DNA of 64,000 bases, from contig CAWDNZ010000004.1 in NCBI GenBank assembly GCA_963803845.1, forward strand, positions 558,001 through 622,000, written 5' to 3'. Made by a program: the position numbers and the translations under genes. Every line of letters starts with the position of its first letter. Positions within the stretch are counted from its first letter, which is position 1. Positions 8,397-18,312 of this stretch are shown here, one piece after another. The DNA comes from JABDIY01 sp963803845. GTDB lineage: Bacteria; Actinomycetota; Acidimicrobiia; Acidimicrobiales; SZUA-35. The notes beneath the pieces are model-generated. The model was not told the origin of the DNA, ran no database searches, and saw only the letters and a program-made list of their open reading frames with translations.

Positions 8397-9203
8397 TCAG
8401 ACGGCTTCGAACGGACTGTAGAGCGTGCCGGTGCCGTCTCGGGCGAACCCGACCAGAGTCATTCCAGATCGGCGGGCAGTTTGGACCGCCAATGCCGACG
8501 GACCGCTTACCGACACCAACGCGGTAAACCCGGCCGCCCAGGCTTTCTGGACCATCTCGAAGCTGGCCCGGCCACTGACGAAAAGCGCCATGTCGGTGGC
8601 CGGGAGGAGGTCATCGAGCAGCAGGCGGCCGATCACTTTGTCCACCGCGTTGTGCCGCCCGATGTCCTCCCGCACGACCACGAACTGGCCCTCCCGGTCG
8701 GCGGCACCAGCGGCATGGGATGAACCGGTGGATTCAAAAAGCCTCTGCGACATCCGAATGGTGGAGGCCAGCGACAATAGCGGCGCGTATTCCCACCGAT
8801 CATGCGGCGGCAAGACGCTCAAGGTCTCGGTGAGCTCCTCGATCGCATCAGCCCCGCAGATCCCGCAGGACGAGGTGGTACTACCAAGCCGAGGCGTCGG
8901 CTTCGGCGCTTTGCCACCGGTTTCCACCGTGACCACATTGAAGTCTGATTCCACCGCCGAGCCCGTCCCGCAGTATCGAATACTGATGACCGGTGCTCCG
9001 TGAAGGATTTGTTCGGTGAGACAGAATCCCGCTGCCAATTCAAAGTCATGACCGGGCGTTCGCATGGTTGATGACACGAGGGTTCCATCGAGCTGGATGG
9101 CGAGCGGTTCCTCCACCAAAAGCGTGTCAGGCGTCTTCGTTGAAGTTCCGTCCGCTTTCAGCTTTCGGCTGAAGAGTTCAAGGGAGGTGGACCGGTGTGC
9201 CAT
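8397..9203 (-). CDS. fdhD: Formate dehydrogenase accessory sulfurtransferase FdhD
   Basis: FdhD transfers sulfur from a cysteine desulfurase to the molybdenum bis-MGD cofactor and is needed for formate dehydrogenase activity. The product (about 268 residues) contains the TSSCGICGADA motif with the two redox-active Cys residues, EEPLAIQLDG near the N-terminus and RHNAVDKVIG further on, all family hallmarks. The ATG at 9203 is preferred over an in-frame TTG at 9212. No formate dehydrogenase structural gene is in this window. Confidence 0.93.
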   Translation of the reverse strand: MAHRSTSLELFSRKLKADGTSTKTPDTLLVEEPLAIQLDGTLVSSTMRTPGHDFELAAGFCLTEQILHGAPVISIRYCGTGSAVESDFNVVTVETGGKAPKPTPRLGSTTSSCGICGADAIEELTETLSVLPPHDRWEYAPLLSLASTIRMSQRLFESTGSSHAAGAADREGQFVVVREDIGRHNAVDKVIGRLLLDDLLPATDMALFVSGRASFEMVQKAWAAGFTALVSVSGPSALAVQTARRSGMTLVGFARDGTGTLYSPFEAV

Positions 9204-9272
9204 CACGTTCAAGCTACCGACAATCGGGGCCCGAGTTGGGCCGACCCCGAGAGCGGATCGCAGCAGACCCGC

Positions 9273-10466
9273 CTAGGACAAACGGTGGGCGGCGAAGGAA
9301 ACGACGGCCAAGCCTCCCAAGGTTGGCAGCGTTACCAGAGCCGACGCTTGACCCACGGAAAGATCTGTTGCGGCCAAGGCCCCAACGAGGGCAGGTGCAA
9401 TGAAGCCGGCCAGCCTCGATCCGCCGGTGAGCGCCCCCAACCCCGCTCCCGATTTACCCGGGTACCGGGCAGCATCATCGTAGAGCTTGGGGAAGAACGT
9501 GGAGATTCCCACCCCCGCCACCATGTACGCCGCGAGCGTCACCCACCGATTGGGCACCAGGCTGGCGGCGGCCATGCCGCTGAACGAGAGAGCCAGAGCC
9601 ACTCGGAACAGCCGGTCGGATCCGATTTTCACAAGCACCAAGTCTCCCCCGAAACGACCCAGCGTCATGCCTGACGTGAACGCCACGTAACCGAGACCAG
9701 CGAAACCGGCACCGGCTCCAAAGTCATCCGAGAGCCGGAACGCCGCCCAGTCACTAGAGGTGAGTTCAACCACGATGGCGCAACCTCCGGCAACCGCCAG
9801 GGCCGCCAGAGCCATCCGTTTTGCCCGGCCCCGAACCTTCTCCGGACGTTCGTCCGTAAGGCTGACCACCGTTACGTGGCTGAACTCTCGATCTTCACGG
9901 AGCAGCCCGCTACCCACGAAGACGATCACGACGAGCATCAGAGCGGTAACACCAAAGAAGTGATCACGAAGCGACACCCCGAGGCCGGCCAGCTGGGACG
10001 AAGCGAGACCGCCCACCACTGTCCCCAAACTCCACAACCCGTGAAGGCGGTTCATGACCGGGGCGTGACGCCGAGCGCTGAGCCACGACCCCTGGAGATT
10101 CATGGCCACGTCGACGATCACGTCGAAGGTCTGCAAACCCGCAAAGCCGATCACAAGGACATAGGGCGTACGGGCCAGTCCCAGCACCGGCAAGAAACAC
10201 ACCAGAGCCAGCGCCCCGAAGATCAGCGTCCTGCGTGTGCCCAGCCACTCGATGATCGGACTGGCGCCGAGACTTCCAACCAGTCCGAGCGTTCCGCCAA
10301 TGGTGATGAGGAGCCCCAACTCGCCCACCGTGATGTCCACAACATCCCGGATTTCCGGGAGTCGCGGCACGAACGACGCGAAGACCGCACCATTGACGAA
10401 GAACTGCGTGGCCACCGAAAGTAGGGCCCGTTGTTGGCGGGCTCCGAACTGAGCGGGGCTGGTCAC
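9273..10466 (-). CDS. Major facilitator superfamily transporter
   Basis: The 397-residue integral membrane protein has about 12 hydrophobic segments. An MFS-like loop follows the second segment (EWLGTRRTLIFGAL, at the place of the GxxxDRxGRR motif), and the family's two six-helix halves are separated by a basic loop (KVRGRAKRM). The substrate cannot be inferred. It lies 69 bp downstream of, and in the same direction as, fdhD transcription. Upstream, a strong inverted repeat at 10502-10534 separates it from groEL. Confidence 0.85.
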   Translation of the reverse strand: MTSPAQFGARQQRALLSVATQFFVNGAVFASFVPRLPEIRDVVDITVGELGLLITIGGTLGLVGSLGASPIIEWLGTRRTLIFGALALVCFLPVLGLARTPYVLVIGFAGLQTFDVIVDVAMNLQGSWLSARRHAPVMNRLHGLWSLGTVVGGLASSQLAGLGVSLRDHFFGVTALMLVVIVFVGSGLLREDREFSHVTVVSLTDERPEKVRGRAKRMALAALAVAGGCAIVVELTSSDWAAFRLSDDFGAGAGFAGLGYVAFTSGMTLGRFGGDLVLVKIGSDRLFRVALALSFSGMAAASLVPNRWVTLAAYMVAGVGISTFFPKLYDDAARYPGKSGAGLGALTGGSRLAGFIAPALVGALAATDLSVGQASALVTLPTLGGLAVVSFAAHRLS

Positions 10467-10501
10467 CAGCGGATTCTACGCCCCTGTGGTGGCGGCGGAC
10501 G

Positions 10502-10534
10502 CGAATGAGGTCGGGCTATGCCCGACCTCATTCG
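10502..10534. terminator. 15-bp perfect inverted repeat downstream of groEL
   Basis: The arms CGAATGAGGTCGGGC (10502-10516) and GCCCGACCTCATTCG (10520-10534) pair perfectly around a TAT loop, 21 bp past the groEL stop. No T-run follows on either strand, so this would be a U-less hairpin terminator of the kind common in actinobacteria. The sequence is seen directly; termination is inferred. Confidence 0.7.
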
Positions 10535-10554
10535 ACGACTATTCGTGAAAGTTG

Positions 10555-12147
10555 CTAGTCCTCGTCGTCGACGAAATCGGTTACTACGACCTCAGTGGTA
10601 AGGAACAGCGCAGCAATCGAGCCAGCGTTCTGCACGCCGGAACGGGTGACCTTGGCGGCGTCCACAACGCCGGCCTTCTGCAGGTCTTCGTAAACGTTGG
10701 TCGCCGCGTTCAGACCATGCCAGCCCGACAGGCTGGACACCTTGTCCACTACAACGCCACCCTCGAGGCCGGCGTTTTCGGCAATCTGCTGCAGCGGCCG
10801 GCTGAGAGCCTTCAGCACGATGTTCGCCCCGGTGGCCTCGTCGCCCCTGAGCTTCTTGACCTCTTTGGACTCCCGAGCGGTGTCACGAGCTCGGATGAGA
10901 GTGACCCCACCGCCGCAGACGATTCCTTCTTCGATTGCAGCCTTGGTGGTGGAAACAGCATCCTCGATGCGGTGCTTCTTTTCCTTGAGCTCCACCTCGG
11001 TTGCTGCGCCCACTTTGAGCACCGCAACCCCGCCGCTGAGCTTGGCCAGGCGTTCCTGGAGCTTCTCACGGTCATAGTCGGAGTCGGTATTGGCGATCTC
11101 GGCACGGATCTGACTGATGCGGCCGGCTACCTCGGAGGCCGCGCCGCCACCCTCGATAATCGTGGTCTCATCCTTGGAGATCGTGACCTTTCGGGCCGTG
11201 CCGAGGAGATCCAACGTGGCGGTCTCGAGCTTGAGGCCCACCTCCTCGTTGATGACTTGACCACCGGTGAGAACGGCCATGTCTTGCATCATGGCCTTAC
11301 GCCGGTCGCCGAAGCCGGGCGCTTTGACGGCAGCAACGTTGAACGTGCCGCGAATCTTGTTGACGACGAGCGTTGCCAGCGCTTCGCCGTCTACGTCCTC
11401 GGAAATGATGAGGAGTGGCTTGGAGGTCTGCATGACCTTCTCCAGCAGGGGAACCAGATCGCGAATAGCGCTCACCTTGGAACCGACCAGAACAATGTAG
11501 GGATCCTCCAAAACCGCCTCCATGCGGTCATGGTCGGTGACGAAGTACGGGCTGATGTAGCCCTTTTCGAACCGCATTCCTTCGGTGAATTCGAGATCCA
11601 TTCCAAAAGTGTTGGACTCTTCGACGGTAACTACCCCGTCCTTGCCAACCTTGTCAATCGCCTCGGCGATGGTCTTGCCGATCAATGAGTCATTGGCCGA
11701 GATGCCCGCCACCTGAGCGATCTGGGACTTGTCATCGACTTCGATCGCGAAATCGGCAATCGCAGCAACGGTGGCCGCTACACCAACCTCGATGCCGCGC
11801 TTGAGACCCATGGGGTTGGCGCCGGCGGCCACGTTGCGGAGGCCTTCCTTCACCATTGCCCAGGCCAGCACGGTGGCAGTGGTGGTGCCGTCGCCAGCTA
11901 CATCATCGGTCTTCTTGGCGACCTCTTTGACCAGTTCGGCGCCGATGCGCTCATAGGGGTCTTCGAGATCGATTTCTTTGGCGATGGAAACACCATCATT
12001 GGTAATTGTGGGTGCTCCGAACTTCTTGTCGAGCACCACGTTCCGGCCCTTGGGGCCGAGGGTGACGCGAACGGCGTCAGCCAACTGGTTCATACCGGAT
12101 TCAAGACTGCGACGAGCTTCGTCGTCAAAGGACATCATTTTTGCCAT
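10555..12147 (-). CDS. groL: Chaperonin GroEL (60 kDa)
   Basis: GroEL forms the double-ring ATP-dependent folding chamber in the cytoplasm. The 530-residue product shows the ATP-binding GPKGRNVVLDKKFGAPTITND, split here as VTLGPKGRNVV and TITNDGVSIAKEI, and VAGDGTTTATVLA near residue 84. The C-terminus ends FVDDED and lacks a GGM-rich tail. The start ATG (12147) follows a GAAGAGG. A perfect CIRCE operator lies 41 bp upstream, indicating HrcA heat-shock repression. No groES is beside it, so this is a stand-alone groEL, as often found for groEL2-type genes of actinobacteria. Confidence 0.97.
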   Translation of the reverse strand: MAKMMSFDDEARRSLESGMNQLADAVRVTLGPKGRNVVLDKKFGAPTITNDGVSIAKEIDLEDPYERIGAELVKEVAKKTDDVAGDGTTTATVLAWAMVKEGLRNVAAGANPMGLKRGIEVGVAATVAAIADFAIEVDDKSQIAQVAGISANDSLIGKTIAEAIDKVGKDGVVTVEESNTFGMDLEFTEGMRFEKGYISPYFVTDHDRMEAVLEDPYIVLVGSKVSAIRDLVPLLEKVMQTSKPLLIISEDVDGEALATLVVNKIRGTFNVAAVKAPGFGDRRKAMMQDMAVLTGGQVINEEVGLKLETATLDLLGTARKVTISKDETTIIEGGGAASEVAGRISQIRAEIANTDSDYDREKLQERLAKLSGGVAVLKVGAATEVELKEKKHRIEDAVSTTKAAIEEGIVCGGGVTLIRARDTARESKEVKKLRGDEATGANIVLKALSRPLQQIAENAGLEGGVVVDKVSSLSGWHGLNAATNVYEDLQKAGVVDAAKVTRSGVQNAGSIAALFLTTEVVVTDFVDDED

Positions 12148-12187
12148 GGTGGCGCTTACCTCTTCAGGGAGAAAGGATTTTTACAAG

Positions 12188-12214
12188 TTGGCACTCTAGC
12201 GATGAGAGTGCCAA
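12188..12214. promoter_or_regulatory. CIRCE operator (HrcA-binding site) for groEL
   Basis: TTGGCACTC at 12188-12196 and GAGTGCCAA at 12206-12214 are a perfect 9-bp inverted repeat with a 9-bp spacer, matching the CIRCE consensus except for the G/C at the third position of each arm. It lies just upstream of the groEL start on the minus strand. The repressor gene hrcA is not in this window. Confidence 0.95.
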
Positions 12215-12470
12215 AACATCAACAAAACCCAGATCTCAGAACCGAAACAGCTGCCGGGCAGGTGGGAGCACCGAGGTAGAGATTCGATCCTTACCGCCGC
12301 AACTCTTGGCCCAAACGGTGTACGAGGAGTTGGCGGTAGTGCTGTTGGGTCATTTGGGTGGGCCGTTAGAACCAATCCACTCATCGGAATGCTTCGGAGA
12401 CCGAACGTAGTGGGGTCGGGGCGTCCTCCTAGCCGAGCCCCTGGCCCTTCCTGGCGGGAACCAGGGAGAA

Positions 12471-12502
12471 GCGGTCGGTGGGGTTCAACTCCCACCGACC
12501 GC
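12471..12502 (+). other. Perfect 12-bp hairpin with T-arm-like loop; tRNA-like element of unknown type
   Basis: GCGGTCGGTGGG (12471-12482) pairs perfectly with CCCACCGACCGC (12491-12502) around the loop GTTCAACT, which resembles a tRNA or tmRNA T-loop. A second stem (CCTGG/CCAGG) lies at about 12449-12464, and GGGGCG at 12418-12423 could pair with CGCCCC at 12501-12506, followed by CCA. I could not fold it into a normal tRNA: there is no proper D-arm or anticodon loop, and the T-loop has 8 bases. The stretch 12215-12417 upstream shows no gene I can support. Confidence 0.4.
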
Positions 12503-12512
12503 CCCCCATCTC

Positions 12513-12548
12513 TCTCATGTCCTCGCTCTGTCTCATGTCCTCGCTCTG
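12513..12548 (+). repeat. 18-bp tandem duplication
   Basis: TCTCATGTCCTCGCTCTG occurs twice back to back (12513-12530 and 12531-12548), joining the tRNA-like hairpin to the 103-bp repeat array. Confidence 0.9.
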
Positions 12549-12856
12549 CGCAACCGGCGCGAGGGCGCCGTCAGCTTGCCGCTCAGCTCGCTCCGCTCGA
12601 CAGAACATCCAGCTCTACGCGCTGCTCCGTCCCTCCGCAGCGTCACCTCCGCGCAACCGGCGCGAGGGCGCCGTCAGCTTGCCGCTCAGGTCGCTCCGCT
12701 CGACAGAACATCCAGCTCTACGCGCTGCTCCGTCCCTCCGCAGCGTCACCTCCGCGCAACCGGCGCGAGGGCGCCGTCAGCTTGCCGCTCAGGTCGCTCG
12801 GCCCGACAGGACCGCGACCCCTTCCGGCTGCTCCGTCCCTCCGCAGCGTTGCGCGC
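12548..12856 (+). repeat. 103-bp tandem repeat, three copies
   Basis: Copies start at 12548, 12651 and 12754 with GCGCAACCGGCGCGAGG. The first two are nearly identical over the full 103 bp; the third diverges in its middle. Each contains CTCGCTCCGCTCG (CTCGGCCCG in the third) and a palindrome-like core GCTGC-TCCGTCCCTCC-GCAGC at 12621, 12724 and 12827. The same 21-bp core recurs at 48689. The array has no convincing reading frame of its own, but the 3' end of the minus-strand gene at 12789-13151 lies within copy three. Confidence 0.9.
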
Positions 12857-13151
12857 TGCGCTTCCGGCGTCGGCGAGTTGGCGAGTTGGCAACTTTTGCG
12901 GCAGCAGCTTCAGCTTCGGCAAGGCGACGCTGAATCTGACGCGAATGCAAAGTGCCCTCGGTCATGGTCTGAAGCCCATAGAGCGCCGAAGCGACCATAA
13001 ACCATGGATCCTTGGCGGCGTCCTCGTCGGCTTCTTCCTCCGCATCGAGCACGGCCTGATGTACAAGGGCCAGCGGTCGATCGGAGAGCAGATAGACCAA
13101 TTCGGTGAGTCGCCCGATTCGATTGTCAATGAAGGGGGTGAGCGGTGTCAT
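12789..13151 (-). CDS. Hypothetical protein, C-terminus within repeat array
   Basis: The 120-residue product starts at an ATG with GAGGAAG seven bases upstream. The first ~85 residues look like a genuine globular or helical protein (LTPFIDNRIGRLTELVYLL near the start, then DPWFMVASALYGLQTM and an Ala/Glu-rich helix). I do not recognise the family. The last ~30 residues (RRRRKRSAQRCGG onward) are coded by the GC-rich repeat copy at 12754-12856 and are probably an extension gained when the repeat inserted or expanded, so the ancestral stop may have been lost. Confidence 0.65.
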   Translation of the reverse strand: MTPLTPFIDNRIGRLTELVYLLSDRPLALVHQAVLDAEEEADEDAAKDPWFMVASALYGLQTMTEGTLHSRQIQRRLAEAEAAAAKVANSPTRRRRKRSAQRCGGTEQPEGVAVLSGRAT

Positions 13152-13282
13152 GAATACACTTCCTCATCAGATCCGACCTGCGGGTTGCAGCTCGCTGCTT
13201 GTTGAACGCATCGGCATAATCGGCCTTGTGACTTGAGCCTCCCCTCGGTATTTCTGCCTATAAAGGCAAGTAGCCTTGTCCG

Positions 13283-15131
<1,849 letters not shown>

Positions 15132-15207
15132 CACCCCAGCTCGCCCAAACCGGCAGGCCAGAATGTCACCAGCGCGAACCTCAGCTGCCACCTTGCCAGA
15201 CGGCAGA

Positions 15208-17475
15208 TTAGAGCGGGACATTCACCATCTCTTGGGCGGCGATGCTGAGCTGGCCGCCGGCAAGGAAGAGTGTGGCAGGTGAAGGCGACTGATTCTCGAT
15301 AGTGATCTCCGCCGTGGTGGCCGAGACGTTGAGCCGGGCGCCACGATGCAGGATCTGGAACGCTAGCCCGTCCCACCCGGGGGGCAATTGCGGGTTGAGA
15401 TGTAGTTGCTCATCCACGATCTGGAGCCCGCCGAACCCGAGCACCACAGCAATCCACGAGCCGGCCATGCTCGTGGTATGGCACCCATCCTCGGTGTCAT
15501 TGTTGTAGTCATCGAGATCGAGCCGGGCGGTGCGCAGCGTCATTTCGAGCGCCTTGTCCAAGCGGCCCAAACGCACGGCCAACACGGCGTGGACGGAGGG
15601 CGAAAGTGAGGACTCGTGAACCGTCCTGGGCTCATAAAAGTCGAAGTTTCGCCGCAGCGTGGCGAGATCGAACCGATCTTCGAACACCCACATTCCCTGG
15701 AGAACGTCGGCCTGCTTGATGAATGGTGACCGCAGGATTCGATCCCACGACCACTTCTGGTTCAGTGGCCGGTCAGAGGGGTCGAGGTCAGCAACGGTGA
15801 TCATTTCCTTGTCGAGATAGTCACTCTGTTGGAGGAAGATTCCACGCTCGGTGTCCTCGGGAAGATAGATACGCTCGGCAACATCGGCCCACCGGGCCAA
15901 CTCGTCGGGCGAGACTTCCGGGACAGCAGCGGATCCGATTTCCGCCAGCGACGCCAACGTGTATCGCAGGGTCCACTGCGCCATCAGGCTGGTGTACCAG
16001 TTGTTGTTGACGTTGTTTTCGTATTCGTTGGGGCCAGTGACCCCCAGCATCACCCACGCATTGCGCTTTTCAGACCACGAAACCCGCTGGACCCAGAACC
16101 GGGAGATCGCCACCAGAACTTCGAGCCCACCCTCAACCAGGTAGCGGCTGTCGCCGGTGTAGCGGATGTAGTTGAAGATGGCAAAAGCGATCGCACCATT
16201 GCGATGGATCTCCTCGAATGTGATCTCCCACTCGTTGTGACACTCCTCTCCATTGATGGTGACCATGGGGTAGAGGGCGGCCCCGTCGGTGAACCCGAGC
16301 TTCTCGGCATTCTCGATGGCCTTGCCGAGTTGACGGTGCCGATAGCGCAAAAGGTTTTTGCTGACTTGGGGCTCCGACGTTGCCAGATAGAACGGGAGGC
16401 AGAACGCCTCGGTGTCCCAATAGGTGACACCGCCGTACTTCTCGCCAGTAAAACCTTTCGGCCCGATATTGAGGTCAGGGTCGTCACCGGTGAAGGTGCT
16501 GTTGAGCCCGAAGATGTTGAAGCGGATGCCTTGTTGAGCGGCCGGATCCCCGGTGATCTGGACATCGCTCGTTTCCCAGTTGCGCTCCCACGCCCCAACG
16601 TGATCGGCCAGAAGCTCGTGGAATCCCTTGGACTCGGCCGCATCGAGAACCTCGTTGCAGCGGTCCTCGACCAGTGAGGGGTCCATCGTGCGTGAGGTCA
16701 CGTTGGCCCCGAGCTTCACCATCTCGACCGTCTGACCGGCGTCGACGTGGAGCGAATACGTGCTCGCCGCATACAGCGAACGGGTGAAGGACGTGGCCTC
16801 CTCGTCCGGCTCGGTGGCGAAGGTGAGGGAACCACCAACGGCCACAACAAACTCGGTCTTCTTTGTCTTGGACACCACGATCGTGCGATTGTCTCGCGCG
16901 TCCTCGCGCACGGGATCCCAGAATCCAAAATCGTGATTGGAGTCCTCGTTCACCACATCACCTTGGATGGCCGAGGTGATCACAACGGATGCATCGGTCG
17001 AGCAGGTGATTCGGTAGCGGAAGGCCCCCAGTTCGGGGTTCGGCAACGATACGAAACGGAGCGACTCCACACTCACCTCTACACCGTTCGAGAGTGTGGC
17101 GGTGAACGAGCGCTCCAGCGTTCCCTCCCGCATGTTCAGCTCCCGCCGGTACTCCACCACTTCCGCAGTGGCCAGATCCAGCTCAACGTCATTTACTCGA
17201 ATGCTCAGGGTCTTCCAGTCTGGAGCGTTCAAGACCTTGGCGAAATAGTCGGGGTAGCCGTTTTTCCACCACCCCACTCTGGTGGGGTCCGGATAGTAGA
17301 TACCGGCGAGGTAATTACCGGGTAGCGAATCGCCCGAATAGGTCTCCTCGTGATTGCCCCGACCGCCGAAGTGTCCGTTACCGAGGGAGAACAAACTTTC
17401 AAAGACGCGGTTGTTCTCGGTGTCGAAACCATCTTGAACAACTTGCCACGGGTCATGAGCCACCAGATTCTTCAC
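15208..17475 (-). CDS. Glycoside hydrolase family 65, probable maltose phosphorylase
   Basis: The 755-residue length fits GH65. The N-terminal beta-sandwich domain opens with FESLFSLGNGHFGGRGNHEE, and the (alpha/alpha)6 catalytic domain shows GGVTYWDTEAFCLPFY and ECHNEWEITFEEIHRNGAI. GVTGPNEYENNVNNNWYT holds the catalytic Glu region. These match maltose phosphorylase, which splits maltose with phosphate into glucose and beta-glucose 1-phosphate; trehalose or kojibiose phosphorylase cannot be ruled out. No signal peptide is seen, so it is cytoplasmic. No beta-phosphoglucomutase is adjacent. It is convergent with typA. Confidence 0.88.
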   Translation of the reverse strand: MKNLVAHDPWQVVQDGFDTENNRVFESLFSLGNGHFGGRGNHEETYSGDSLPGNYLAGIYYPDPTRVGWWKNGYPDYFAKVLNAPDWKTLSIRVNDVELDLATAEVVEYRRELNMREGTLERSFTATLSNGVEVSVESLRFVSLPNPELGAFRYRITCSTDASVVITSAIQGDVVNEDSNHDFGFWDPVREDARDNRTIVVSKTKKTEFVVAVGGSLTFATEPDEEATSFTRSLYAASTYSLHVDAGQTVEMVKLGANVTSRTMDPSLVEDRCNEVLDAAESKGFHELLADHVGAWERNWETSDVQITGDPAAQQGIRFNIFGLNSTFTGDDPDLNIGPKGFTGEKYGGVTYWDTEAFCLPFYLATSEPQVSKNLLRYRHRQLGKAIENAEKLGFTDGAALYPMVTINGEECHNEWEITFEEIHRNGAIAFAIFNYIRYTGDSRYLVEGGLEVLVAISRFWVQRVSWSEKRNAWVMLGVTGPNEYENNVNNNWYTSLMAQWTLRYTLASLAEIGSAAVPEVSPDELARWADVAERIYLPEDTERGIFLQQSDYLDKEMITVADLDPSDRPLNQKWSWDRILRSPFIKQADVLQGMWVFEDRFDLATLRRNFDFYEPRTVHESSLSPSVHAVLAVRLGRLDKALEMTLRTARLDLDDYNNDTEDGCHTTSMAGSWIAVVLGFGGLQIVDEQLHLNPQLPPGWDGLAFQILHRGARLNVSATTAEITIENQSPSPATLFLAGGQLSIAAQEMVNVPL

Positions 17476-17547
17476 TCGCTCAGACTAGGGGTTACCACCG
17501 ATATCCCGGGGGAGGAGCGAACCCAAGCGTGGTAGCCTCTTCGGTGC

Positions 17548-17621
17548 GCCCGGATAGCTCAGTTGGCCAGAGCGCCGCTCTTGTAAAGCGGATGTCGTGG
17601 GTTCGAATCCCACTTCGGGCT
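17548..17621 (+). tRNA. tRNA-Thr (anticodon TGT)
   Basis: The acceptor stem GCCCGGA pairs with TTCGGGC. The D-arm reads GCTCAGTTGGCCAGAGC. The anticodon arm is CCGCT, loop CTTGTAA, AGCGG, with anticodon TGT. The T-arm is GTGGG-TTCGAAT-CCCAC. The discriminator base is T and no CCA is encoded. A GGTTTTT tract follows and may end transcription. Confidence 0.97.
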
Positions 17622-17709
17622 CAGGTTTTTCAGGAAATCAGCGCCGCACCAAATGCCCATCGCGGTCTGGTCCACTTTGGGGCGCTCTGAAGGCTAGTAT
17701 CTGCAGCAT

Positions 17710-18312
17710 ATGAACACCGGAGCACATGACGCTGGCGGCGGATTTGGTCAATCGGTAGGCACCAGTGCCAGCCGCGGCGTGGCAGTGATTCTCGCTGCTG
17801 TTGCCGTGGGCGCCATCCTCATGTGGTTGGGGTATTCCGACCAGACAGTGGATGCGTCTTCTGAGGAGTCCTCGCAGACCGCCACCGACGACGGCGCTGC
17901 CGACGGGTCCACCGACGACGGTGCAACCACCGACGGGGATATCACCACTACAGCGCCACCCACCACAGAGGCCACCACTACCACTGCTCCCCCGGCGGTT
18001 GCCCGACCTGCCGATCAGGTAAAGGTTCTGGTCCTCAACGCTGCGGTAAACAAGCGAGGCATCGCCGGACGGGGCACCGCCATCGTGGAGCAAGCCGGGT
18101 ATGTCACGCTGAAGGCCGGAGACGCCAAGAAAGATCAAGCAACCGAGATCCAATACGCCCCAGACTATGAAGCCGATGCCATTGCAGTGGCGGAGACCTT
18201 CGGGCTAGATTCCAGCGTCGTGGTCCCGTTCCCATCCGAACTGAACACCGATGACCCCGGCGACGCCAACGTCATCGTGATCATCGGGCTCGACGGCAAG
18301 ATCGACATCTGA
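17710..18312 (+). CDS. LytR C-terminal domain (LytR_C) protein, single-pass membrane
   Basis: The 200-residue product has a short cytoplasmic N-terminus and one membrane segment (about residues 23-41, GVAVILAAVAVGAILMWLG). A Thr/Asp-rich linker (residues 45-97) leads to a LytR_C domain from about residue 103 (VKVLVLNAAVNKRGIAGRGT). Such proteins are extracellular and are found with LytR-CpsA-Psr wall-polymer ligases in actinobacteria, but no such enzyme is adjacent. A possible -10 box TAGTAT lies about 15 bp before the ATG. Its TGA stop overlaps the likely start of the glycerate kinase gene. Confidence 0.85.
   Translation: MNTGAHDAGGGFGQSVGTSASRGVAVILAAVAVGAILMWLGYSDQTVDASSEESSQTATDDGAADGSTDDGATTDGDITTTAPPTTEATTTTAPPAVARPADQVKVLVLNAAVNKRGIAGRGTAIVEQAGYVTLKAGDAKKDQATEIQYAPDYEADAIAVAETFGLDSSVVVPFPSELNTDDPGDANVIVIIGLDGKIDI

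Noticed and set aside
12196..12495. Minus-strand frame across the groEL upstream region
   Set aside because: It runs through the CIRCE operator and the tRNA-like hairpin and has no recognisable protein pattern; Pro/Arg-rich composition is typical of a chance frame.
12418..12507. Selenocysteine tRNA
   Set aside because: The TTCAA loop and an fdhD gene nearby raised the idea, but I could not find a TCA anticodon in a proper seven-base loop or a matching D-arm.
12389..13205. Plus-strand frames over the tandem repeats
   Set aside because: They are just the 103-bp repeat read in frames that happen to be open; they overlap a better minus-strand gene and are not protein-like.
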